Source: Hydrangea macrophylla
Taxonomy: Eukaryota; Streptophyta; Magnoliopsida; Cornales; Hydrangeaceae
Reading direction: 5' to 3'
DNA length: 64,000 bases
Assembly: GCA_033977485.1 (NCBI GenBank)
Contig: CM066983.1
Coordinates: forward strand, 111,009,580 to 111,073,579
Positions 38,933 to 50,770 of the stretch are shown in pieces; the first letter of the stretch is position 1; each line of letters opens with the position of its first letter. Below the pieces are notes generated by a model. It made no database searches. It had not been told where the DNA came from and saw only the letters and a program-made list of their open reading frames with translations. Position numbers and translations under genes: made by a program.

Positions 38933-41255
38933 CAAATTTAATTACTGATACCAATATGGTTATGGTATATAGTGAAATTAATGAAGCTATGATGGTATTA
39001 ATATTTTAAATCATAAAATCCTGAGAATAAAATATTTATATTTCATATTACAGCTTCCTAAAGAACATCCTCTTATTACATTGCTTTCTATTACAAACAG
39101 AAAGGAAAGTAAAATAAAATAGATGATCTTGGTCTTTAAGCAGCCATTCTCCTTAGTTCTCACCTTCTGTTCTTGTCCCTGTAATTTTTATTTATAAAAA
39201 TAATGAGTTGTGGGCCCAGTAAGGATATAATTTTTATTTTTGAAAAGAAATCTTTGTGTCAGGGTTAATACATATATATATCTTAAATCAATAAATTGCA
39301 TAATTAATAATGCATTTACCAGATGCATATATTAAATATACCTGGGGCTTACAATTCTGCCAAAATAAAACAAGTTTTAAAGATTATATCAACCAAGCAT
39401 ATAATTATATCAAGGCTACAGCACCCCAGCCCAGCTCGAAAGGTGTATACCACCTACCAGCCCAGCTCAAAATATGTAGTATATTAGTGCACTAACTGTA
39501 GGACTATCTCAGTCCCTAGCCATTTTGACTATCTCAATCTCATAAAAAAAAAAAAAAAAAAAAAAAACCTCAGCCATGACTGTAACCAAGAATTCTTGCA
39601 TAAACTACTACTTAAGTATTTTAAATTATAATATTCATAATGACCAAAAAGTAACGTCAGAATAGAGTGAAATTTAGAGGACAGTTGTTAGGTATCATTT
39701 GAACCATTTTAATTTAACTAGACATTCCATTTTAAGTTTTAACCCCATATGGACCTTAAATTCCAAAGTTTGAATATTAAAATAAAATTTATATTAGTCA
39801 GTCGTTCACTTAAGAATTGATTAGTCCTACACTAATCTGAAAAGATATGAACAAATTTTGAAAAGAAATTCTTACCTTCTTAGACAACGAAGAGCATATC
39901 ATAGTCTTGTTAATATTATTATTTTTATTTTATTTTATTTTATTTTTTCTTAAAGAGTTTCCTTTTTTTTTCTTTCTTAAAAAAATAAAAGAGTTGGTAT
40001 ATAACACGATTTTATTTTATTTTATTTTTTCTCGAAGAATCCAACTGAGGGACTCTGACCACACTGTCAACCACAAGACTTTGTAACTAATTGCCTAAAA
40101 TATAATTACATCTCTTTCATTACTATAACTAAAATAAAAATGAGCTTGTTAGCAAGATTCGAACCTAATCCATAAATACGGGTAACAACACATGCTGACC
40201 AATTCGGCAACTTGGACATTATTTATCTAATTTACCAAAATAATTACTAATACATAATTCTTGAGCTAATACAACATGTACCAGAATCTTCGTTGCCGGT
40301 AACGGTCGCTGGAAAAAAAAAGTGTTACTGAGATTTTGTGATTTTTTACTCATTTTCAATCCACTTTTGATGCCGTTTTCTTCAAGGTGACCGCATAGAT
40401 CTTAGGAGCACATCTAGATGCTTAAAACTTCAACAAAAACCAAATTTATTTTACATACCCACTTGACCCAAATCAGGATTTTACCAGTTTTACCAACTCA
40501 AGAACTTATTAAAACCAAATATAGAATCAAATATGGATTTGGAAAAAGAAAAAAAAAAACAAAAACAAAAACCTTACCCCTATTACTGAAGAGAATCCGC
40601 AGGACTTAGATGTATATATATTTCTTGCTTCCTCTTATCTTCCACTTTCTCTTTTTCTCTTATTTATGTTGTTGATACGGTGTACTTATATATAGGTCTA
40701 TCAAATAGCTTCTCTCTCTCACTTACGTATGACTACACTTAGTTTTATCTAGAGGAATCTCAAAACTCTCTCCCTAATGATCACAGATTCCTGCCTACTC
40801 AGCTCATGCCAATCCAAAGGTACCAAAATCAGCCACCTCCTGCTTGGTGTACGGCTGAAAGCTTCTTCTTTTTTTTTTTTACTTCCTAGGTAACTTGATG
40901 TATATCCCCTTAATTACTAGTAGTTGTGTATATATATATATATATATATGTTTAATGTAGATGGACAACAATTATTCTCCACAATTTTTACTTCTTCCCA
41001 CTCAGAACTATTGATCTAAAATAAGACTAGTAGGGGTCCACTTACTTTATCGGTGGATAGATTTTAGGGGAAGTTAAGAGTAGTTTATGTGTGAAATGTT
41101 CGTGACATTTTAGTCTAGTAATGACTTTGGGGTAATTATTGATAGTAGAAAATTTCTCATAGTACCCTTCCCTTTATAATGTGCATATCTATATATTATA
41201 TTATTTATTTATATTTCTATTTTTTTTATATAAATAAAATTTTAAGGATACTACA
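38933..41255 (-). mobile_element. solo LTR (type C) with GTGTG duplication
   Basis: 2323 bp, starting TGTCGCGCCCCAAATT and ending GGATACTACA in window orientation; the minus strand therefore has TG...CA ends. GTGTG flanks both sides (38928-38932 and 41256-41260). Non-coding, and different in sequence from types A and B. GTGTG is also part of a short GT run on the left, so the duplication has less weight than a complex one. Confidence 0.75.
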
Positions 41256-41455
41256 GTGTGTGTAGGGGATGTGTGTATCCAGTCCGAATCCAAGTAAGTA
41301 TAAAATAAAAATATTATAATTTTAAAATTTTCAACATTTAAAAAATTACTACAAAATTATTACTCTTTGGTAACAAATCATAATGTACAATACATCCTAA
41401 AGATACTTTTCAAATACATTTCATACAACCGGCCCCCAGGGCTAATTTTTATTCA

Positions 41456-41950
41456 TTTTTTTTTTTTTTTTTGGGTCAACAGGAAACAAACAAACTAAAC
41501 TAGCTTCCTCTGGGAAAGCTAAGGCAAGTCCTTAGGAAGGGAAACAAAAGCTCTATCCTGATTAATGCCTAAGTTAACAACGTGTCGGCACACTTGTTGC
41601 CCTCACACTTTGTATGGATTATCCTTTCTTTGACATCTTTAATTAGACTGCTATAATCTTCCAACAAGTGGGTGACTCTCAAGCTTCATCTCATTCAGGT
41701 AACAAGCTAGCCACCTCCGAATGGGTCCCAACTTCAATCTCTTTCCATATGCATCCCTTCTCAGCAGCAAAGTATAGCCCCCTCCTTATGCTCTCGAGCT
41801 CCGCAAACATGCTTGTATAGTGGCTTAAGAATCCCATGTACCCGTTAATCCAAATATGTTGCTCATCCAGGAAAATACCACCAATGCCTCCAATCCGTGG
41901 GTTGTCTTTGCTGCTAACGTCTGTATTTAGCTTCGTAGTGTCTGCACACG
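41456..41950 (-). pseudogene. LINE 3' end with RNase H-like remnant
   Basis: On the minus strand, broken frames read KLNTDVSSKDNPRIGGIGG and LSHYTSMFAELESIRRGLYF. These match the plant LINE-type RNase H pattern (KLNTDGSSKGNP..., FAAEL..I..GL). A 17-base poly-A tail lies at 41472-41456. Stops follow the second block. The 5' part is missing, as usual for truncated LINE insertions. Confidence 0.7.
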
Positions 41951-42162
41951 GGGGGATGTCAACTAATTAGACTAGCATCGCACTTTTACCAATATTGGGA
42001 TTAGCATTAAAGGCATGGTAGATCGATCTCCTTTGCATTACACAATAGATCTTGAGAAATAAGAAAATTTGGACTGAAATCATTAACTACCAATACTGGG
42101 ATTAGCATTAAGGGTAAATAGTGATTTGACAACAGCATTGCCCTCTTGAAAAAGTAATATTT

Positions 42163-42299
42163 GGGGCACTAACAAATTCCACTAACACTCACATATCTCT
42201 TTCTCATAGTGGCATTGTGGGATCTGTAGTAAACTCAAAGTGCCACTAAGAGAGAGATATAGTGTAAGTGTGAGTGTTAGTGGAATTTGTTAGTGCCCC
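42163..42299. mobile_element. short foldback MITE
   Basis: 137 bp. The arms start GGGGCACTAACAAATTCCAC and pair over most of their length around a short loop. Non-coding. The superfamily is not assigned because no clean duplication was found. Confidence 0.75.
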
Positions 42300-42374
42300 T
42301 AGCAGTGCTGCCTCTTGAAATGGTGTAAATATATAACCCCGATTATATGTGATGACATGATATCACAAACAAAT

Positions 42375-43101
42375 GGGTAAAAAGCATTTTGCCCCCTCAA
42401 ACTATACACTCTTTTGCAATTCACACCCTGAACTTTTAAAAGTTGCAATGTCCCCCCTGAACTATCTTTAGGGTTGCAATGTCCCCCTGAACTTCAAAAA
42501 CTTGAAATGTCCCCCCTGAACAATCATCTATGTTGCAATGTTCCCCATGAACTATCTTTCGTGTTGCAATGACAACCCTATTATCACATTTAATCAAAAA
42601 ATGTGATGAAATTTGCTCGTGTGGGACGCACATGCTAAATTTTAAAGGCATTTATGACATTTCACTATTCCCATCTAAATTAACAATCATAAAAATTGTA
42701 GAAACTCCAATTTTTTCTTGTTACACAACCAATTAGCAGATTAAAGAAAAGGGCAACCCAGTGAAATTAACTGAGTTTTTATGATTGTTAATTTAGAAGC
42801 GAAATGTGAAATGTTATAAAGTCCCTTGAAATTTGGCATGTGCATCCCACATGAGCAAATTCCATCACATTTCTTGACGGAATGTGATGGCAGGGTTGAC
42901 ATTGCAACACAAAAGATAGTTCAGGGGGACATTGCAACACAGACGATAGGGGGCCATTTCAAACTTTTTGAAGTTCAGGGGGAACATTGCAACCCTAAAG
43001 ATAGTTCGGGTGGGGGGGGGGGGGGACATTGGAAGTTTTTAAAGTTCGGGGTATAAATTACAAAAACGTGCATAATTTGAGGGGGCAAAATGCTTTTTAA
43101 C
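42375..43101. mobile_element. long-arm foldback element (MULE-like)
   Basis: Arms of about 330 bp start GGGTAAAAAGCATTTTGCC and mirror each other across about 42705-42780. Both arms carry repeated phrases such as TTGCAATGTCCCCC and GAACTATCTTT, so there is internal repetition as well as an inverted structure. A G run lies at about 43011-43025. The flanks (ACAAACAAA / GCAAGCAAA) are only a loose match for a 9-bp duplication. Confidence 0.7.
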
Positions 43102-43194
43102 GCAAGCAAAAATAAGATCTCTTTATAAATCCATTTGTACCCCTATTTTCTAGAAATTTCATCTCCAATTAAGTAGGAACATAAAAATGAGTAA

Positions 43195-43475
43195 GGGTAT
43201 GTTTGATAATCCAATTAAGCACTGAAAATGAAAAGATTCAGCACTTATTATTTTTCAGTGCGTTTGATAACGTACCACTTAATTAAAAAAGTAGCCAAAA
43301 AATCACTGAAAACTTTAAGTGAAAAATTTCTGCTGAAAATAATCACTGAATGCGTTCTATGTCAGTAGTAGAAGCACTATATTCAGTATTACAAATTCAA
43401 TCACTTAAAATTTCAGTACTTAAAATCCAACACTTAATTTTCAGCACTTAATTTTTAATTTTATCAAACGCACCC
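43195..43475. mobile_element. Tourist-like MITE with TAA duplication
   Basis: 281 bp with ends GGGTATGTTTGATAA and TTATCAAACGCACCC, flanked by TAA (43192-43194 and 43476-43478), as for PIF/Harbinger MITEs. The interior repeats CAGCACTTA / TTAAGCACTGAA phrases. A decayed relative lies at about 63130-63460. Confidence 0.82.
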
Positions 43476-43478
43476 TAA

Positions 43479-44265
43479 GGGAAAATAACTAGTGCCCTGA
43501 AATACCCTTTCATTCAATATTTTATTATATTATTTATCAATAATAAGTCAAATGTCACACTTCCTCGTTGACAGCGCCGCCGATGTTTTTCATCAGCCGA
43601 GTAAGCGCAGAGCCACCCAACAAATATGGGTCCCACCTCCATTTTGCGATGCTTACGTGTGAGTCTGTACAGTTCACCAGTTGATGGACACGTGTCGTCC
43701 GTACCCATTACGTCAAAGGTTTTATGACGCCAATCCGGCATTTTGATCCAACGGTTGAGAGAGAGTGGTGTATATGTGGTTGAAAACGAGCCTTATTGGA
43801 GCCAAACGGGGCCCACCTTTCTCTCCCCAGCATTCTAACCAAGAATGATTTGACACGTGGATTATTCTTACCCACTCGTGACAGGTCAGACTATGTTTTG
43901 TTAGGTCCAGGGGTAGGACAAGCAAGGGTTGTACTCCAACAAGGTAGGCCAAGTACACAAACTATTCATGGACTGTCCCACCCTCCCACTAAGGACAGAT
44001 AATCCAATGAGAGTCACATGGGCTCAAGCCTCAAGGTAAAGGTAATTGGTGTTAATTTCGGGCTAAGGGAGTCCCAAAACAGGGAGTCTCCCAAGTATTT
44101 TCCTAATAAATATACTTGATTCAATTTTCTGATTAGGCCCTGTTTGGCGCCGTATTAACCACGGATTAATTTTGACCACAAGGTAATATAAAATACCTAT
44201 ACTTACTTAATTCAGTTTCTGCTTACGCCCGTGCCGCAGGCCCGCAGTAACCATGGATTGTTAGG
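43479..44265. other. non-repetitive stretch with G-boxes, no gene seen
   Basis: GC content is higher than in the flanks. The palindrome GACACGTGTC lies at 43687-43696 and GACACGTGG at 43852-43860, both with the ACGTG core bound by plant bZIP and bHLH factors. It resembles promoter sequence, but no start codon or exon could be supported next to it on either strand. Confidence 0.35.
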
Positions 44266-44277
44266 TATTTGGCATAG

Positions 44278-44458
44278 TTTTTTTTTTTTGGTCGAGTGGT
44301 AAGCTTTTTGGGTGTACTACCTAAGAGGTTTAGTGTTCGAGTCATGGAGAGCGTGGCCACTGGAGCATTCACCCGGCGCCTCCAGGCCTCGGGAGATTAG
44401 TCGAGGTGCGCGCAAGTTGACCCGGACACCCCGATTACCCAAAAAAAAAAAGAGAAGT
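44278..44458 (+). mobile_element. tRNA-derived SINE with 12-bp duplication
   Basis: The 5' tRNA-like head has an A-box-like region (GGTCGAGTGGTAAGC) and a B-box-like GTTCGAGTC. The body includes GATTAGTCGAGGTGCGCGCA and CCCGGACACCCCGATTA, and it ends in an A run. Target duplications TATTTGGCATAG are exact (44266-44277 and 44459-44470). The body resembles SINE families described in asterids such as Solanaceae; that link is from memory. Confidence 0.9.
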
Positions 44459-44594
44459 TATTTGGCATAGCTGCATCTTCGAAATTGTGGCTCAGATTCT
44501 GAATTCAGTGTGGTGTTTAAGTGTTTTTGGAAGGTCTTGTAGTCGTTCAGATGGTTGGTTGTGTGTAGGTGTGCGGAGGCAATAGTACTTCAAA

Positions 44595-44759
44595 AATGAT
44601 AGGGATATACACCAAACGATACACTAACTTTAAATATATGTACCCTGTGCTGTGTAAGTGATGCACTAAAAAATGTGAAAAATTCAAACAACACAGGGTA
44701 CATATATTTAAAGTACTGTGTGTCGTTTAGTGTGTTATTTGGTGTGTATCCCTATCATT
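44595..44759. mobile_element. foldback MITE, hairpin
   Basis: 165 bp. Arms of about 55 bp start AATGATAGGGATATACACC and are nearly perfect inverted repeats around ACACAGGGTACATATATTTA. Non-coding. Confidence 0.78.
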
Positions 44760-44903
44760 GTTGATAGTACTTAGGTGTTCGATGGTCATTCGGACCGTGC
44801 TCTGGCTGGGCTATTCAGATGAATTTTTGATGTAATTAAGCAAAAAACAGAAGAATCCTTGTAAGCAGTAAGATGCCTACATGGTCATGTTTTGTGTATG
44901 AAG

Positions 44904-45078
44904 AATGCTAAATGCACAACTAAATGTACAATTCTGCTTTAAAATGTTGGACTTCGTGCTAAAAAACCTGCACACCCTGCACACCCCATTTTTCGTGTAC
45001 TGACTTTTCAACACGAGGTCCAACATTTTTAAGTATGGTTGTGCATTTGGTTGTGCATTTTGGAGTGCATCTAACATT
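44904..45078. mobile_element. foldback MITE, hairpin
   Basis: The arms contain AATGTTGGACTTCGTG and CACGAGGTCCAACATT and extend outward through TGCACAAC / GTTGTGCA. The loop holds GCACACCCTGCACACCCC. Non-coding. Confidence 0.72.
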
Positions 45079-45117
45079 ACTCTTTGTGTATTGTGTTGGT
45101 TTTAGTTGTCCGTTGAA

Positions 45118-45515
45118 AGTCATACTATGCACTATGCTATTTTTAGCATGTCATTTCTATTTTTTGGTATTACTACAGTGTTGAATGCTATATTTTGATG
45201 TTTTTGCTCCAATACTACATGTCATTTCAAATGCTATAATTTCTAACTAGTACTTCCAGCCACCATTCATCTTTCAAAAACATTTTTGGCATATGCCATT
45301 TGTCAAATTCCAAATGATCCCAGCCATTGGTTTTCAAACAAGAAAATGATCACAGCCGTTGGCAGAATTGGCATATGCCATTTGTCATGCCAAATTTGGC
45401 ACGAAATATTGTCATGCCAAATTTTGGCATGACAAATAACATAGGGTAATTAGAGCAACTATTTTTACTTTTCATGCTATAATATAGATTGGCATTTGCA
45501 AATAGCATAGAGTTA
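45118..45515. repeat. inverted-repeat region with TGGCATATGCCA palindromes
   Basis: The phrase TTGGCATATGCCATTTGTCA occurs twice (near 45289 and 45373). GTCATGCCAAATTTTGGCATGAC forms a further near-palindrome. Outer phrases TATGCTATTT / AAATAGCATA mirror each other. It is probably a foldback element with unclear ends. Confidence 0.5.
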
Positions 45516-45885
45516 GAGATGGTCTAAGACTTACCATACAAGTAATTTTCAATATACAAATGGAAATAGGACATGGTTGTATCTCTCAATTATATATACG
45601 GGTACTTAGTGAAAGTGATTAGAAGATGAAGTATACACTAGGAGATTGCAATATATGTGAGAGCATATAGAGAATAGTTGATATTGTTGAATTGCTCTTC
45701 AGAGTTTGTATTCTCCATCAATAATGAAGAGTAGTCGTTCTTAGGTTGTGGATGTAATCCGATTTGGTTGAACCACAATTTGGGGCTCTAGACTAGCATT
45801 TAAAGAAGATCCCTAAATAAGGTTGCTCGAAATCACATGGGGTGAAAAATTTTAAAGTTCTATATACACGAAAATTTTTCAGAAA

Positions 45886-46006
45886 GGGCGTCCTCTCTTT
45901 ATTAATTATTAAAGAGAGGATGTCTGTTTTGAACGTCGGATCGTGTTTAAAAACTGGATCTGATAGTCAAAACAGATGATCTCCCTTTAATAAAGAGAGG
46001 GAGCCC
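45886..46006. mobile_element. small foldback element
   Basis: The outer arms GGGCGTCCTCTCTTTATTAA and its near complement (ending GAGCCC at 46006) enclose a second inverted copy (TTATTAAAGAGAGGATGTC). It can fold into a hairpin. Non-coding. Confidence 0.6.
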
Positions 46007-46361
46007 TCTTTAGAGCCTAACTGTATATATACATCTTGCAATTAATTTCTCTATATCACAAAAATTATTGTTTTGCTTTGTGAGTCTTTAAAAAACAATA
46101 TAAAAAAAAAAAAGTTATATAGTAACTATTTTGAGAGTATGGACATATAATACTTGTAATCTTGATTGCATGTAGCAAATTTTGATATTATAATTCTCTC
46201 ATAGCCCCATTCTGATTTCGTCTGTTTTCATGTTATCACTTTTTATTTTTTATTTTATACTGTAATAAAGTATGAACATTGATTATAATTTGAGTAAGCC
46301 TAAAACAGAAAATTAGAATAAAAAAATATTGTGCCCAATATTTAAGATGGCTAATGGCTTA

Positions 46362-46363
<2 letters not shown>

Positions 46364-46455
<92 letters not shown>

Positions 46456-46456
46456 T
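46364..46456. repeat. (CT)n(CA)n compound microsatellite
   Basis: About 73 bases of CT repeat followed by about 18 bases of CA repeat. The long Ser-Leu frame across it is not a gene. Confidence 0.92.
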
Positions 46457-47138
46457 GTGTGTGTTTAAATACTTGTTAACCTTGATTATAATAAGACCAA
46501 CATATTACATAGGAAAAATCTTATTTTGGGTCCAACTCAATATTTTTCAAAATCCTTCTTAAAAGCAAAAATTTGACAAGATTTTGGCACCCTAACTAGC
46601 TGCGCTCCTCTCTGGCTATTGCATGTAACTGTATTAACATATCAGTTAAGATCGAGGACGCAACCAAGATTTTATTTTGGGGCAAAATTGAAAAATAAAT
46701 AAATATAAACCCAAAAAAAAAAAAAAAAAAAAAAAACAAAACGTCTTAGATTAAATATTTAAGGTAGGCTAAATTCTATTTGAGCTTATATTTTAGAAAG
46801 TTATTTGAATAAAAAAAAACTTATGATGTATTTAGACTTTACCTCGGAGGTCAATGTAATATATGCAAAAATAAATAACATAAATACTTGTTGCTTTCAA
46901 AATTCAAATCTCAAGGTTCTCAAATGGCTTAATAGTTGTGTCACATGTTGATATAATGATCAGTGGTACCATTTGCCATGAACTGACAGAGCATTTAAAA
47001 ATCTAAATTGGTTTTCAAATTAGAGAAGCATAGCATTACCCAGAACTAATTGAAGTTATAAGAATAGTGCCATGGTTTGCAAATTTGAATCAAAATTTGA
47101 TTTTTAAATACTTTGTCAGTTGGACCACGTTCAGTGGC

Positions 47139-49484
47139 CAAGGGCGGACGGTGAGCCCCCCCCCCCCCCTACCAGGTTTTTGAAAAATATCACATTTACC
47201 CAAAAATAAAAATATTTTTATAGTTTAGTGTCAAAGCCCGGTCCCACAATAGTGGAACCGAAGCCCGTGGCACGCCACCGAGGTTAAATCAGTTCACTAA
47301 CGTTCCCAAAATATAAGTTTAAGAACTCGCAGCGGAAAAGAAAACAATCCATTTTAAAGTCAGCAATCCAGTCTATTGGGTTGGGGTCTCAGTCGATTGA
47401 TTTGGAATTTGCAGAGAACAAGAAATCTCCAACGATCCACTTCAGTCGACTGACTCCCATGTTCGGTCGATTGCTGCCTTCAATTCTCAGTCGATTGGAC
47501 TCGTCTGGTCGACTGAACCCAATCCAGCAGAAAATCTAGTTTTGGGACAAATTTCAGTCGAATATTTTTTAGACCCAGTCGACTGTTTTCCCCTGTTTCT
47601 GCACAAATTGCAAAATCCCATTTTTCAAAGGTAACCACTCCCGTGAGTTTTTTTTTTGCAAATTCCAAAACATCAAATGACATACAAAAAATATATATTA
47701 CAGCCGATTCAAACATGTCCATAGCTTCTATTCTCCAACTTCTATTACAAGACTATTATACAAAACAAATTGAACCACCGTTTCGATAACAAAATTACAA
47801 GATATACGTGGTAAGTTGCCTTCTAGGTGAACTCCCAACCTCCCGTGATCACTTCTCCGATTCCTCACCGGCATTAACTCCTGCTATGGTTGTTTGAATA
47901 ACCACACATATTTCAATTCGTTTAAGCTAACGCTTAGTGAATAAAACAACAATGCACATGATAAAACATGCTCGCATTCACATATCTACAATTCATACTA
48001 GTCTCTGGAGTCTCACATGTAACGGTCCACACTCCTAGTCCGTGACTTATCGCCAATAAGTCTACGCGATAAGGTAAGACCCACATTTCTTTTCTTCAAA
48101 CATGCGATCTCATGCATATAACGACTCCACAAATGGCTTGGTACCACGTGTTCCTTTGACCTAAATAGCAACTACATATGCTCAAATCACATTTCACCGT
48201 GTTATCGACGTAAGTCAAACATTTCACCGTGCAATTGGGCCTACTTATCAATATAGTCGCCCAATATGAACTAAACAATATATATCTATGAACTAAAACC
48301 TGCTTTTTATACAAAACATAAATACATGTCAAGAAATCATTCCAAAACACATAGTTGAATCATTTACCTCCGATGAACGTTCCTCAAATTCGTTCTAAAG
48401 AAAACCCGAGCACAAAGAACGTGCATACATCCGTCTAATACAATTCCTATGGATTAGAAGTCCGATTAATATATTTTTAAGAAAATTCTAGAAAACGAGT
48501 TTTCGGAAAAACTTATCTAAACTAGTCTTAATGGAGATCAAAACGAAACTCTTACCTCTAGGAGTTTGAAAATATAACTTTAGTTGAAAACCAACAGACA
48601 AACGGCTGTCGTTTGGCGTCGTGAAAATGAAACCCCCCCTTTTGGCCTTTCTTGAATTTAGTTTAGAAAACTTTATAAATGAAAATATCTTACCTCTTTC
48701 TATATATAGGTATGACTCTAAAAAATTACGTTTAACTCCCCACGAGTTCTCAAAACTTCTAATTATTCTCCGAAATGTCTTACATGTCTAATTCATTGCT
48801 TCACGAGTGAAAACTATAAATTATAAAAGTTTTCGTCTAAGTTTCGTTTGGTTGCTAAAATGCGATTCCACATGATTTTACGAAATCACTAATTAGCCTA
48901 CTAATTATGTAGCATGTTAATTCGCACTCACAAGGATACTAGAATTAACGACATAAATATATTCTAAACAACATAACAATACATATAGTGAAATACACCG
49001 GTAAACATTTATTTTCAGATAAACATTTAAGGTACTCCACAATGACCGTCTCACTCTCGGAGAGACTGCACAATATCAAAACATCCATTCTATACTGTCT
49101 CAGAGGGTTCTCTTACACAGATACTCAAATCGACTCGTGAGTTACAACTCACTCACACATGTGTCTCAAATGCACATCACATCATACTATCATGCATGAC
49201 AAATGTAATAAAATACGATAAGCACACACACGGGTGTTATATGTAGCCCCCTCTCCCGACATTATAAATTTATCACATTAAGCCTCCTCTCTCTTATGTT
49301 TTTGTGGTAATTATATAAAAGGCCCTCCCTCTTTATGTTTTTGTGATAATTTTTATATCATTAACTTATATCATCTATACAAAATATGTATAAATAGGTA
49401 CACAAAAATATTAAGCCCCCAAACCCCCGTACACTATAAGCTTTGTCAAGACCCCCCTGGATTGATTTTCTTGATCTACCCTTG
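47139..49484. mobile_element. small hAT element interrupted by a solo LTR
   Basis: Ends CAAGGGCGGACGG and GATCTACCCTTG are hAT-like (CA...TG). Exact 8-bp duplications TCAGTGGC lie at 47131-47138 and 49485-49492. Without the LTR and its 5-bp duplication, the element is about 328 bp. It has no transposase. Confidence 0.85.
47229..49241 (-). mobile_element. solo LTR (type B) inside hAT element
   Basis: 2013 bp, starting TGTCAAAGCCCGGTCCC and ending GGGTGTTATA, clearly related to the solo LTR at 27791-29834 along its length. Flanking 5-mers TTTAG (47224-47228) and TGTAG (49242-49246) differ at one base. CAGTCGACTG copies here are partly decayed (47370-47585). Confidence 0.85.
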
Positions 49485-50277
49485 TCAGTGGCACGCCGCA
49501 CGTGTACCATCAATCATCGCCACCACACTTGATACAAACGTTAAAACATTTGAGGACTAGATTTGAGATTTAAATTTGGTAAGCATGACATTACTCAAAT
49601 TATAATACTCTCCGATCATGTATGAGGAACGAATAATGCTAGCTTCCTAAATGGCTTAAAAGTAGTACCGTTGGTTGATTGTATCACATGTCACTACATG
49701 TGGTAGAACTCATAAATTATTTTTGGGAACCAAATTTTGGAAGTCTAACATTAGTCTTGGGAAAAGGAAATAATAGAGGTGTAAACGTGTCGGGTTGGGC
49801 TAGCCCGACCCACCAAAATGACGGACCGAGACCGATTGCAGGTTGGGTCGTGCTGAACCTATGTTCCAAGCGGGCTGGGCCTGGCCGAGCTGAGTTTGGA
49901 GACTAATAGATGGACCCAGATCGAGCCACATAGCACGGCCCTAGCGGGGCTGGATTGGGCTGGGTTAACAGGCTGAGATAATAAAATTAATTATTGTGGA
50001 AATGTTTCTCAATGGAATTGGTGGAGTAGTGGGCTAAGAAGCACCGACACTTCAAAGGAGGTAACTTGTCACGTAACATGTCGTGTCTAACACACGGACA
50101 CATTTTTGGCAGTGTCGACGTGCAATTTTTTAAGGACTTTGTCGTGTTACCGTGCCGGTATCATGTTATATCCGTGTCCGTGCTTCATAGATAGTGGGTG
50201 AATGTGTCTATTTTATACCAGAGATCATGGTTTTAAATCACTTCCTCTATTAAATTGTATTTTATGCTAAAAAAAAA

Positions 50278-50685
50278 GGGGAAAATACCTTTTACCCCCC
50301 TGTGGTTACACTCATTTTCTCATAACCCCTTGTGGTTCATTTTGTAACACTTAACCCCCCTGTACTACGGACTAAAGTGAGACTGTTAACTTTTCTAACG
50401 GAAAAAAAAAAGAAAATGACGTTAATACCCCCAAGCCCCTATACATACTCTTTAGGGAAAAATACATTTTACCCCCCTATGGTTACACCCATGTTCTCAT
50501 AACCCCCTGTGGTTCATTTTTGTAACACTTAACCCCCTGCACTAATGACTGAAGTGGGACTGCCGTTACAAAAGTTAACAGTCTCACTTTAGTCCGTAGT
50601 ACAGGGGGGTTAAGTGTTACAAAATGAACCACAGGGGGTTATGAGAAAATGAGTGTAACCACAGGGGGGTAAAAGGTATTTTTCC
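50278..50685. mobile_element. inverted-repeat element (MULE-like)
   Basis: The arms start GGGGAAAATACCTTTTACCC and pair over at least 120 bp. A further direct partial copy of the left arm lies at about 50455-50570. The flanks are A runs, so the duplication cannot be judged. Confidence 0.65.
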
Positions 50686-50770
50686 AAAAAAAAAAAACTT
50701 GGTTCAAGCTGAACTGGGCTAAGCTTCGGACTTGGATACGTGCCGGCTTCGAGGACTGGGTTAAATTTTT

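Noticed and set aside
46329..46562. Ser-Leu repeat frame
   Set aside because: Produced by a CT/CA microsatellite.
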